Shown here: piece after piece, positions 1 through 11,015 of the stretch | How the letters are laid out: each line of letters opens with the position of its first letter | How positions within the stretch are numbered: the first letter of the stretch is position 1 | NCBI GenBank assembly: GCA_026120185.1 | Contig: JANUWF010001188.1 | Span: 62,001-126,000, forward strand | Length of the DNA stretch: 64,000 bases | DNA from: Voacanga thouarsii | Taxonomy: Eukaryota; Streptophyta; Magnoliopsida; Gentianales; Apocynaceae | Reading direction: 5' to 3' | The notes under the pieces: model-generated | Database searches by the model: none | Seen by the model: only the letters and a program-made list of their open reading frames with translations | Told to the model about the DNA's origin: nothing | Program-made: the position numbers and the translations under genes

Positions 1-1017
1 AGTATTCTTAAAAAGGTTAATGAAGATGAATTCCTCTAATAAAAAAAATATAAAACTTACTAGTATATTTCTCGTGTCATCATGAATGCTAACCCAATCT
101 TTTGGTGTAAGAATCCTTATCCAAACAAGTCTTGATGTAGGAAGTCCATTTTGTGTCATCTATAAATGATCAAGTCAGGTATTGGTTTAATAAAACCTAA
201 CACATATGATTTCTTCCTTAAAAACAAGTCATAAGCAACATGATAAAATTGAAAGACAGATTTGAATTTTATGTTATGTTACCTCCCTAATTATTTCCCT
301 GAAGCTTGTTCTCCCAGCTATATGAGGAAAATGCTATTTTGTTCAATTTTTCTTATTTTGTTCAGAAGTTTTCTACATTAATTATTCACATAAAGTAGGG
401 ATGTCACAAAGTAAATTAGTGGTTAAAGAAAAAAGGAATATAAGGGAAAGAGTTAAAGAATAACCTACACATGCTCATCTTTCCAGTATTGAACTAGGAA
501 TATCCATTTTCTATTTTCAACTCGTAAATCTGGACAGTGTAGAAGTAGCTCATCATTGTGCTGATTTGGTTCAAAGTGGTCCTTCTTCACTCGAGACTTG
601 AAATCTTTTCATTTAACTTAGATTGAATCCATGACAACATCTCTTTCATGTGGTAGAAAAGTTGTATTGTCTAATGACAAAAAATAAACAGAGTTTTGAA
701 GAAATAAGAAGTGTTCAAGGACAAACGTGTTTAATGGTTTAGTTTCCTAAATAAAATATTTTAAGAAATCAAGTACATTTGATCAATGTTATCATGGGCC
801 TCGCGTATTAACTATGTCTAAGAAAATTATAGATAGAACACAAAAGATAGCCTACTTAGATGTCCTCCCAAAGTGATCAGGTATAAAACTTGGTACTTCA
901 TTCCATCATGAATATGTAAGTAGTAGTTTCTATCCATTTCTTGCTATAGTTCCAAGAGTACTTTTTAGCAATTTAGAGTATTTTCTAAGGATTTCTTTCC
1001 TTTCTGTATGGACTTCT
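1..1017. other. Host DNA left of the first LTR; possible decayed exon at 62-162 (minus)
   Basis: AT-rich and mostly non-coding in appearance. On the minus strand, positions 162 to 62 read open for about 33 codons from an ATG. This stretch is preceded by an AG (ending TTATAG) and followed by GTAAGT, the pattern of an exon between plant splice sites. The peptide includes a Trp-Ile-Arg-Ile stretch and an Asp-Trp-Val-Ser-Ile-His-Asp-Asp stretch, and I do not recognise it. It lies on the same strand as, and downstream of, the CACTA-type fragments to the right, so it may belong to the same old transposon. This is an inference from position and splice-like context only. Confidence 0.25.
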
Positions 1018-4000
1018 TGTGATAGCCCATTTAATTAAGGGTTCGGGAGCTAAATTATGTGACCGTTAGAGTTCGTTTCATAAATAAATACATCATATGT
1101 GGCTTTCTTAGGTGCTCTTTATATGCATTCACTTGAGAAAAATGTGTGTGACAAGTTAATTATTTTGCTTAGACGTGGTAAGTAATTTATATATAAGTAA
1201 TTGTCTATTTTATGCATATATGTATTATGTGTAGCAAACTAATTTGTGAAATTAATTTGTTAATTATTTTTTCAATAGAATCATCACAATGATTTTTCTC
1301 TCGTGCAAAACCCACTATTGAACAAATTTAATTTTTATTAGGGTTTTGGCCTCGTTTATCAAGTTAATTTTCTCAATTAAATTTCGTGTCAAATTTAATT
1401 TTGACTTCATGACTTAATTTCACCAATTGACCCATGATCCACTTCTTGGACCTATGGATCTTTTTAACCCAACAAAACACCCTCAATCTTAGCCATTGAA
1501 CTTAGGGTATTTTTAAGTAAACTCATCACAACCCTTGAATAAAAAATTTCGAAGTATTAAATTACTTTTTTTCTCCCATTTCCCTTCCTAGAGTTGGCCG
1601 AAATTCTTCTGCCATTTTTTTTCTTTCTTCTCCCACCCAAAATCACAACCTTCCTCTTGCTCTCCAGTGAATGTTCTCCACTATTCCACCAAAAAACACA
1701 AAGCACCCACTCCTCCTCTTAGATTCATTCATTCACCACAAGCAAGGCTCATTCCTTGAATATTAATTTCATTGGTTTTGAAGCTAAAAGATAAGGTAAA
1801 CACTTCCATTTCCTCTCCATTTTCTTACAACAACAAAAGAAAAACAACCATGCTCATGCTCTTATCTTGACTTTGTATTTCCTTGCAAACACTCCTTGAG
1901 AGAGAGAAGTGCTTGAAGAACACACCTTTACCTTGCTATCTCTCCTTGTAGAAGACTAGATCTTGAAAGAGGTAATCAAAGAATACATTTTCTCTCTTGT
2001 TCTATGCCTTGGCCGAAAATTGCATATTGCTAGACAGATTTTTTTTTTTTGCTTTATGTTATTTAATCATTTTGGTTGGTGATTTGGGATGCAAGTGGTG
2101 ATATTTATGTTAAGGGATATTGTATGATATGTGAAATAAAGTCTTGTATGCAATGAAGTGATTATTTTTTTATCCTTTGATATAGCATGAAACCGAAAAT
2201 AAGTGATGCTGCCCAGATTTTCATTTTTATGGCTTGAAGCCTTGTTTGAATGATTTTTTCATGAATTTGTATTGTATAATGTGGTTTTTATGTTGTGCAA
2301 ATGATGCCTTATGAGTATGATATATGTATTGGGGTTATTGGAGGAGTTTTGATGTTGTTTTCCTCAAGTATTGTTGGGAAAAAAACAGAGGTGTTGTTGG
2401 AAATGGAGGATTGTGTTATGGATGTTGTTTTATTTGAGCCAAATGGTGATCATGTGGCTTATGTATGATGTGTTATAGGATCTAGGATGTTTTGGGAACA
2501 TTTTTGAGTATTTACAAGAGTTTGGTGTTTGAAAATTTTGGTATTTTATTGAGTTCATGGTTGCTGTCAAAAACCCTTACTTAGAAACCCAATTTTAAAC
2601 CCCCCAAAAACACACTTTTTTGTTGGATATTTTAGATTAAGTTTGTATTGTACAAATTTGGATGTTATAAAAATTTTGGTTTAGTAATTATAGAAAAAAT
2701 CCAAGTATTTTGAAAGTTATGAATTTTTTAAAATTGTTGATCCAGTGTGCTTGCGATTCTGGCGAGATTTTTGGAAAACTTAATTAACCTAGTTTTTCAA
2801 AGAATTTTTGAAATGTGATTACATGGTAATTCACCTAACATATAGGATTATCATTCTAGAAATTTTCATCAAGAAATAAAATGATTTTCTTAGAAAATTA
2901 AATAAACTTTTGAGACCCTTGATTTGCTTTGAAAACAAAATTTTAGCCTGAGGGTTTAAAACATGAATTTTCCCTTGAAAATTTCTTTAACTAGCTTAAA
3001 ATGAATTTAAATGAACTTTATGAAATATTTTGATTTACTAAGAAAATATATCTTATGGTTTTTATGATTAAATAATTATTCTATTTTGGAAAACCCTAGT
3101 AATCTTTAAGTATAAAGTCTTAAAGATAATTACTTATCTATTTTGCTAGTTAATTATCTATTTACTTGTTAGTCTATTTATTTATTTATTTAACTTTTTA
3201 TCTAGTTATTTAAATATTTATTTAATTATTTACTTATTTATCTAATTATTTATATAATTATTTATTTATTATCTATTTATTTATCTACCTATTTATTATG
3301 CATTTATTTATTCATTAACTTATTTATTTATTTATCAATTTAGCCAGGTATCCATTATTTAAATTATTTGTTCTTTTAGCTTAGTGGGATGTTTTCCTTC
3401 CTAACCTATGTGGATTAATTGTTTGATCAGGGATTTAGGATTAATAAAATTGGAATAGGCAATTATGATTAGCGTTAGAAGATAGAAGAGATTACTTGGA
3501 GTATAAGTAACCTCATTTTAATTAGGGATTTATGTGATTTGATCTCTAAGGACTTGTAATCAAGAGATTAATTCTTGTATAATTTATATTAGATTTGAAG
3601 CCAGATTTGGGAGGAAGGAACGCTTGAGATTTTAAAAAGATGTTTGCTAAGCTTTTGGACTGCGGTAAGTTCTTACATTTCATGACTTGCTTATATAAAA
3701 TAACTATATGAAAAATTCATATGATCATGCATAACCTTTTATGCCACAAATAAACTCATGATATGACTTTCACTTATAAGTTCCATTTTATTGCACTTGG
3801 TATCACTCTTATCCTTTTATGGATTTCACATGAAAAATTATGCATGATCAATTTTGAGAATTTTCTTATGAATGTTATGATATGATTAGGAGCCATGCAT
3901 CAATGTTTATATCTAATGATAGTTTTTCCTTCATGCACATAGTGGCAAAAATCATAGCATGAGATTTTGGCTCCTAACAATATCGCCTTTGAGGCAAGAT

Positions 4001-5147
4001 ATGAATTGATTTGATTAATTAGTGCCTTAAGCAAATTTGGTTAGAACGGATGAAAGGATTTTAATTTTGGAAATGTTTTGAGGAGAAAGTACGGTTGTGA
4101 TTTTGGGTTGGGCTGAGTCTTAAACTAAATATGATTTTAGGAATTGGAACAATGTTTTGGAAATGGAATTGTATATTCCATATTGAAATGGGAATTTCTT
4201 GAACCACTTTGTTTAGACTTGAGTATTTAAGGGGTGAGGTTATAGGACTAGTTTTTGTTAGATTAGGAGAGAGTTCTAGTTGATAGGCCGTCTCTGCGAA
4301 ACTATCCTTTCCAAATGGGGTGTCAGTCCCAGTAGTTGAGCCGGGTTCTTAGCTAGTAGCGGAGTTATGAGAACTCTGACAGACGGACGTGGGATATTTG
4401 GGACTAAGGCAAATGTGTGAGAGAGAAGAAGGAGGAGCATTCTCTATGTAGGTTGATCACCTATATGTGATTTTTTGGCATTGTGGATGTTGTGGCCATA
4501 TTCGTGTGGTATCGTTGATCTACAGTCTTGATACGTGATATAGTAGGATGATGATAGGTTTAAGACTTTCACCAAAATGAATTCTTGCGTTCCAGACATT
4601 TGATATGAATTGATTATCTAACAAAGTTCTTATCTACATTTCATTATTAAGCATACGTATGGTTTTCTCTCCAAAGATTGATAATGAATTTGAGATGAAC
4701 AAATGTATATGTTGTGATGATTAAATCCATTCAATTTATTGCATAATCATGCATCATGTCATTGATTTCAGAACTATCACTGTCACACATTACAGACTTA
4801 CCGAGATTATTTATAATCTCACATGACTTTTCTAATCATGATTTTCAGGGTAGTATATGTTTATCAAGACCAAGTGCTGAAGATCATTTTGTAATAGATT
4901 AGGTTTTGATACTCTTCTACCAATACTCTAGTGATGATGTATAACGATTCTTTTGGTTTGCAAGGTCTTATCCTTGTATTTCTGTACTTGATTTTATTTA
5001 GACAAGTATTTCAATTTTTTCTTTAAGGTTAATGTTTAGTTATATCTTGTTACTTTCTTTTCTTCCTTTGTTATAAAGACTCCTTGTCTGAAAGGACAGG
5101 GCAACATCCCCTGCCCTTCTAGGTTACGTATGTATTAGAGTGTTACA
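1018..5147 (+). mobile_element. Solo LTR, divergent Tekay-like Ty3/gypsy family (family B)
   Basis: Begins TGTGATAGCCCA and ends GTGTTACA. The last 60 bases (TTATAAAGACTCC, then a GACAGGG/CATCCCC box, then AGAGTGTTACA) match the end of the 4.3-kb Tekay LTRs at 25057-29346 and 13371-17668. The length (4130 bp) also agrees. A conserved internal block near 4265-4475 corresponds to the GATCACCTA region of family A. No internal coding sequence or second LTR adjoins it, so it is a solo LTR. The flanks CTTCT (1013-1017) and CCTCC (5148-5152) agree at 3 of 5 bases, differing by two C/T transitions, which fits a decayed target duplication but does not prove it. Confidence 0.7.
3160..3345. repeat. Imperfect TTTA tetranucleotide tract inside the LTR
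   Basis: About 185 bp of degenerate TATT/TTTA units interrupted by single substitutions (TCTA, ACTT, CCTA). It lies inside the family-B LTR, in a part that is also AT-rich in the family-A LTRs. No coding potential. Confidence 0.75.
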
Positions 5148-5588
5148 CCTCCAACTACTTACCAGTCCCTTATACATTTGGCATTTTCAATGGACCACGA
5201 CCTGATATTTGCCTTCTACTATCTGTGGATGAAGTTGTCATTTGTCTTGTAGATAAAAATATTGTATCATTATGTATACAAATATTTTTATAGTAATCTA
5301 TGCTACTCAATAAGTACCTAATTATTTAGAAAGTATATTGTGAGCATTAATATAAACACATGGTAGAAGTAGGTTTTCCAATTGCTGAAATAGATTATTA
5401 CATTGCAACAGATGGTTTAGGCTTAATGTGAGGCAGCAATTGTGTTTGGGTTTATCTACTTGTGTGCTTGTACATATGATACTTTTTGGTAAGATTGTGT
5501 TTCGATTTGTCTGTGGGCTATTTGTGATTGTTTAACTTGATATTGTGCATTAGTTTATGTGCGGGCAAATGGTTCTATTTGTGGTTGT
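5148..5588. other. Host segment between solo LTR and Athila-like element
   Basis: 441 bp of host DNA. It carries the Gln-rich tail of the split minus-strand frame (5588-5456) and a possible minus-strand exon (about 5240-5160) ending near a GGTAAGT donor. The rest is AT-rich with nothing recognisable. Confidence 0.5.
5584..5588. repeat. Target-site duplication GTTGT (left)
   Basis: GTTGT directly precedes the LTR start TGATAAGGG at 5589. The same five bases follow the other LTR end at 12741-12745. Confidence 0.9.
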
Positions 5589-7320
5589 TGATAAGGGTTA
5601 ATTGTAAACATATTTTGACGACATTTGTGGTGTATTTATGTTATTTTTTAGTTCAAATGGCTACTTATTCCCTTCACTTTGATATACTTTGTGTAGGAGT
5701 AATGGTTGATAGATATGGTGAAAACTTGCAGAAAATCATATGGAGAATGGCTAAAATAGTGATGAACTTAAGGAGCCACTAGAATAGAGCAACAAAAGCT
5801 AAGTCTGAGCCTTAACAGAGAGCTAGCTGGCCATGACTTAAGCACCAAGCCATAGACTAGCTATAGCTAAACAAGAAGAAGCCATGGCCTACCTAGAATA
5901 GAAAGGAAAGCCAGTGGCTGGCTATTGAAAGCCAAGGACAAGCTATGAAAGCCATTGACTGGCTATGGGAAAATGGTGATTGGCTTGAGCAAAACAAAGA
6001 CCAATGATTCTCTAGAAGCAAACTGGCGAGGGTTTGCAAGGCTAAACTGCAGCTGGCTCTTCTCTGTTTCAATGTTAGTGGAATTTTACTGGATATGAAA
6101 TTTGTTTGGAAATAAAGTGTAATTTTTTCAGGAGTTTTTAAGAAGGTTGTGTATCCATAAATTGTGGTTAAAAACCCTAGAAAAAAGAGATATGCATATG
6201 TAGAGAGAGATATGTACACAAGACATTAGAGAGTGATTTCTACAGAAAAAATACTTCTAATCATGAAGAATTCATTGGGAATCATGGGAAAGAAAAAATC
6301 ATTGTTGAGAGGGAATTTTGGTAAAAGGTAGGGGATTTAACTTTTCTATGGCTATTCTTCTAACTTTTTGTATCATTTTTTGTTAACAATGTTGTCTTAA
6401 TTGGCTTTATTGTATTTTGACATATTGAACTTAAGATTTTGGCTTTTTATTTATGCTATCTTTTGCAATTAATTTTATGACATATTTCTAGTATTTAGTT
6501 ACTTGAGCATATTGTCATGTTAGATTAATTAGTTCTTTTCTAATTAACTCGAGAGAGGGGTTAGGAAAGTGGTCACAACTAATTAATTTAATATTAGTTA
6601 TTACTTAACTAACTCAAAAAAGAGGTTAAAAATAAAGATTTGATAATGAAAGAGAGATTAATTTCACTTAAAGATAAGGTTATTAATTTCTTTTATATTA
6701 AAAGAAAGATGTTATTATCACCTAGAGATAGGGGCTTCGATTTCTCTTTTTTGTTAGCTATTGAGTTAACAATATTACCAAGAGATAGGGATATTTTTTT
6801 CTTGATAGATTTTTGGGATAATGTGTTTAATGCATCTTTATGTCAAATTAATGAGGTAGGCATATCTATTGATTTTATCTTAAATAGGAAATTTATAACT
6901 TGATAGAAAGTGAGTTTCATAATTTTTATCCTTGGTGCTAGATTGTTGTTGAATCGATCATGAATTGTGATTAATAACTTGCCATGTCTAGAGGACTTTC
7001 TATTGAAAATCCATACTTTTATTCCTTCTTTTATTCCATGATTTTCCTTGAAATTATTTTGTGAGAGTTTGTATATAGTTGAGTAGTATATTTGTCTTGT
7101 ATTAATTACACTTTTCTGAATTTATTTGGCTAAATAATCGAATAAGAGTTATTAATTATTCTTACTCCAAGAGAACGGTACTCGTTGATACCCTATACCA
7201 TGCCATACAATGAGTATACTTGTTTTATATATGTAGTTTTGGGTTGACATTTTAGTTAAGACTTGATTGAGCATGTACTCGAATAATGAATGATTTTTAT
7301 ACCTAATTCCAAGTATAACA
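5589..7320 (+). repeat. 5' LTR of the non-autonomous Athila-like element
   Basis: 1732 bp starting TGATAAGGG and ending TATAACA (the sister LTR ends CACATCA). It is co-linear with 11016-12740. Shared blocks include CACTTTGATATACTTT, a GC-richer segment of short AAAGCCA..GGCTATG words (about 5905-5980), CCTAGAGATAGGG runs (about 6718-6790) and an end block with GAATAATGAATGATTTTTA. The many small differences between the two LTRs point to an old insertion. Confidence 0.85.
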
Positions 7321-7326
7321 AATTTT

Positions 7327-7344
7327 TGGCACTGTTGTCGGGGA
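7327..7344 (+). promoter_or_regulatory. Primer binding site, tRNA-Asp type
   Basis: TGGCACTGTTGTCGGGGA lies six bases after the 5' LTR. The complement of a plant tRNA-Asp 3' end is TGGCGCCGTTGCCGGGGA. The three mismatches are all G-to-A or C-to-T changes. Priming by tRNA-Asp is typical of Athila-type elements. Confidence 0.8.
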
Positions 7345-8585
7345 ATAACAATACCAAAGCTTAAGTTTTGTTGATTTAGCCATGCAAATATGTACATATT
7401 GTTATTTCCTATATTTAGGTGTGTTATTTAAATAATTTTGTTGTTGTATTAATATTTATATTCATGTTATGTGTGAAATTGTGAGTAAAAATATGTTGTT
7501 GTTTATTGTTGTAATTGTTTATTGTTTTGTTAAATTAATAATAATAATAAATATATAATGATTACAATTGTAATTATTTGTTAAAAAAAGTTGTATTTAT
7601 GTTGTTGCAAAATAATTTTCTTGGATGAATGTATTGATTATTTTAATTGTTGCATTTTGTTTTTATAGTTGCTAAATTATGCTCATGTTATTATATATAT
7701 AAAAAAAAAGATTGCTGGCTTTGCTCAGTCACAACAACAATACAGTCTAAATGGAATGCATACTCTAGTAGCTGCGATTCTTTAGTTGTTGCTATTTTTT
7801 TTTTAAATGGCTTTGACTAGAATAGACCAAAAAGTGGTTAGATTTTTTTTCTCCATACTCCAAATTTTCCTTTCTTCTAGCTGTTGTTGTCTTCTTTACT
7901 CATTTTCACCGACTGCACTATTTCCTCCCCTTCTCTTTAATTTTTCCCATTATTCTAACTTCTTTCCCACCAAAATTAAAATCTCCACCCATTTTTCTCT
8001 CAACCTATGGTTTATTTTCTTGATTTTTAGCTCTAAGTCTCTTCAAATCACCAACTTTATTCACCATTAAATTCTTGATTTTTCTTCAAAAATGTGGTGC
8101 AAACTTGAAGCCCATAAGTTGGAGAAGACTTTGCTACAAAGCTCTCTTCAAATTATGGTAGATTTTCTCCTCTTGAATTTCTTGACATTTTTGTATTTAA
8201 TTTTGAGGAAAATTTTACTTAGCTTGAAAACATATTGTTGAGTTTATTTGGTATTAGAAATATGCATATAATGGTTTGCTAGTACTTTTACTGCTTCTAA
8301 AATTGTCTGTGCATTTTTCTAGAATTTTTGCAATTGTGATCATTTTGGACGTTCTTGAGCATAAATGTGATATTATTCTTGTGATTGATTGTGTTGTTGA
8401 AGTTGGTGGAATTGTAGGTTAAATTGTGCTACTATGTTTATGGGATTGGAGTTGTGAAGAAGTAGAAGGAGTTGTTGGGAAAAGAAAATTTGAGAGGGAG
8501 TTTTCAAAAAAATTGAGGAAGTTATGTTTTTTAGCCTAATTGTGAAAATCAGTTTTTGAGAGCTATTCTTGTTGTTGAGTAAAAA
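7345..8585. other. Non-coding leader of the Athila-like element
   Basis: AT-rich 5' untranslated region between the PBS and the first gag-like ATG. It includes a pyrimidine-rich stretch (about 7840-8000). Short ORFs here have low-complexity composition and resemble no known protein. Confidence 0.55.
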
Positions 8586-9790
8586 ATGCGTAGGACTAAA
8601 CAAGTGACCAAACCAAACAAATGTACTAGGGCATCTTCATCTCAAGACCTTTTCTTAGAACAACCTTCTTTGCAACCATGACCCTTTGTTGATAATGAGT
8701 GTGTAGAGTGGTATTTCAAGAGGGCCACGAAAAAGATTATTATTGAAAAAAACCATAAAGCCTTCTTTGGATAGATTCTATTCACATATCCGCAATGTTT
8801 AGTAAGTTTGGTTGTGAGCCTATTGTAGAACTGAGGGGAAATTTCTATCTTGTACTTGTAAAAGAATTTTATGCTAATGTGTGGGAGAAGAATAAAGAAT
8901 ACCTTAGGAAAATAAAAACCGAGGTAAAGGGCATTCCAATAGAATTAGATAGGTGTCAATTGGAGGTGATTGTAGGAATTTAGAATGATGGTCCATGGGT
9001 AGAAATTAGTCACCATAGTAAGAAAATTACTTCTGGTCCATGGGTTTAGCCTTTAGGGCATCAGAAAGTAGTTCTCTATTTCCTTTTAACAATGATCTTA
9101 CTCCACAATTGAGGGTTATTGTGCATCTTCTATGCTTTAATATTTTCATGTGAGTAAGTAGTTTGAATGAAATTGGAGTGATTGATACATATATTCTTTA
9201 TGCTTCATGAAAAACCTATTCCTCTTACCTTTTTATTGCTAATATCTATGCTAGAAGTGGCAACTTATGGCCTTGTGTCCAAAGCATATATTCTCCTTTT
9301 GGTGATTATGCAGGTCTTAAATGCTTTTGGAGCTAGCACGGAGGACGAAATTGTGGAGACCACTACTACTTCTAATACTGTTACTGAACAATTACTTCGT
9401 CATTATAGTTACAAGTATGATACTGCAACACATACATGGTTAAAGCGAATAGAGGTTTCTCAAACTGGCATTTTTGAGCTACAAGTTAAACAAGAAAAAA
9501 AAGGCACCTCCGCCAAGAAGGAATGCTAGGGGACCTTCAACTGATAGCCAATATTCACACATCTTTGGAGTAGTTGTGGGTAGAACTGGATAGTATGAGA
9601 ACAGCCCAGGAAATCAAAATTAAAGGCTTGACCGCATTGAGAACACTCAACAACAGCGTAGTAAAAATTTGAAAATCGGGACATTAATGGAGATTATTAG
9701 AGAAATTTTTTGGATCGTTAGGGAGGACACAAAAGCCTATTCGGAAGAGAAGGAGGCTCATTTGGAGAATCCATTTCAGGGCATTCTTGA
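8586..9790 (+). pseudogene. Gag-like / putative plant transposon protein (Transposase_32-like), broken
   Basis: The frame opens at ATG 8586 with a basic N-terminus (Met-Arg-Arg-Thr-Lys) and soon meets stops. At 8795-8980 it reads a segment with Leu-Val-Lys-Glu-Phe-Tyr-Ala-Asn followed by a Val-Lys-Gly-Ile-Pro-Ile stretch. From memory, that is the signature of the 'putative plant transposon protein' family common in plant genomes. Further remnants are at 9182-9527 (a hydrophobic helix, then a Thr-rich and charged part) and 9669-9780 (charged C-terminal helix). The family's function is unknown; here it sits where gag would be in an element lacking pol. At least three stops or frameshifts separate the pieces. 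The family assignment is from recognisable words, not an alignment. Confidence 0.55.
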
Positions 9791-9978
9791 GTGTTTTGTT
9801 TATTTTTCTAGTTTTCTTTTTCATTTACGTTTTGTTTGCTTTCATTTTGGATTATTTTCTTTTATTAGTCTTCTTTTAATTTCTTTTTATGCTAATCTGC
9901 CTTGGGGAGTATTGCTTCCTTTTCTCTCTTTATCTTTTAGTCCCTTAGATATGTTTTCTTGCGATATTTTAGATCACT

Positions 9979-10010
9979 AAGGACAATGTCTAATTTAATT
10001 TTCGAGGAGG
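9979..10010 (+). other. Internal GGACAATGTC..TTTAA motif
   Basis: GGACAATGTC followed by TAATTTAA and a G/A-rich stretch. The same arrangement (ACAATGTC-like, then TTTAAGTGTGGGG) recurs on the minus strand in the two other Athila-like internal regions (30715-30960 and 51270-51295). It resembles a second, internal polypurine-type site. Confidence 0.45.
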
Positions 10011-10995
10011 CGTTTAATGCTTTTTCTAAGTGCATTGTCTTGATATTATGCCAGTTTTTGGGATAAGTTTTTCAATTTTTGCACGTGAAATTGTTTTGAC
10101 AGGAAAACATTGGCTTATTATGATTTGTGATTTTCTTTTTAATTTTGGAGATGAATTTTTCATTTACTTGGTTGGAATTCGTTAGAGTAAGCCTTTGTAT
10201 TAAGTTAAATATGCTAAATCTTGAAATTTTAAGTTAACTATGGTTATGCTTTAATATTTGAATTTTATTTTACTCTTCATGTTTAGATGTAAATGATGTG
10301 CTGAAGTATAGAAGAGTTGCTGGCTAGTTCTTGTTTTATATTTTTCTAAATTTGTTCAAACTTTAAGTTGTGAATAGGAAAAGTGAAGAGAAAAATAGTC
10401 CAAGAATGCAAAGTGCATCTCCTTCGGCGAAAAACAACGTGTGAAAAAAATGAGTGAGTTGAAAATTAGGAGTTTTGAAAAGAAAATGCTTATTTTATGT
10501 TGGAAAAAAATTTGAAATTATGGGAGCTAATACAGAAAGAAATAGTAAGTATTCGTCGGTGTACTCCCTTGGAGCTAATATAGTAAGTAAAGAGAAATCT
10601 ATTCATATGAAGCTAAATTTCCTAAGTTTCTTGAAAAAAAATGTTGAAGAAAAATGAGAATCTTTCTATTTTGCTATTTGGAGTTGTAGAAATTTGATTC
10701 CATGAAACTTAAATTGGTTAAACAACTCGACTTATATGATTCGTGTTATCTAAATTTTGACTTAAAGGATGAAATAATTTTTTTAGACTACGTATAAGCT
10801 TGTTTAACTTAACTTTGAAGGTCTTGGGATATTTGATTTAATACATGAGTTTGGAAAGGATTTTGAATGGGTTAAATGAATGATGAGTTTATATCTAAGG
10901 TTTGGAAAAAAATTGTAGCTTTGTTATAGATGGATTTATGATGAGAAGAGTTGTTTTGCTTACCTTGTCTTGAGTTGTTGCTTGAGGACAAGGAA
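10011..10995. other. 3' untranslated part of the Athila-like element
   Basis: AT-rich with no supported ORF. It ends in the block TTGCTTGAGGACAAGGAAATG, which also lies close to the 3' LTR in the other Athila-like elements (on the minus strand, about 29845 and 50270). Confidence 0.55.
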
Positions 10996-11001
10996 ATGCT
11001 T

Positions 11002-11015
11002 AAGTATGGGGGAAT
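11002..11015 (+). promoter_or_regulatory. Polypurine tract
   Basis: AAGTATGGGGGAAT immediately precedes the 3' LTR start TGATAATGG. Its position and G-run are as expected for plus-strand priming. Confidence 0.8.

Noticed and set aside
3160..3345. CRISPR-like or satellite array
   Set aside because: A degenerate TTTA tract without unique spacers; no CRISPR array exists anywhere in the window.
7807..8070. 87-codon Phe/Ser/Leu-rich ORF in the Athila-like leader
   Set aside because: Pyrimidine-rich low-complexity leader sequence, no similarity recognised, not conserved in the other elements.
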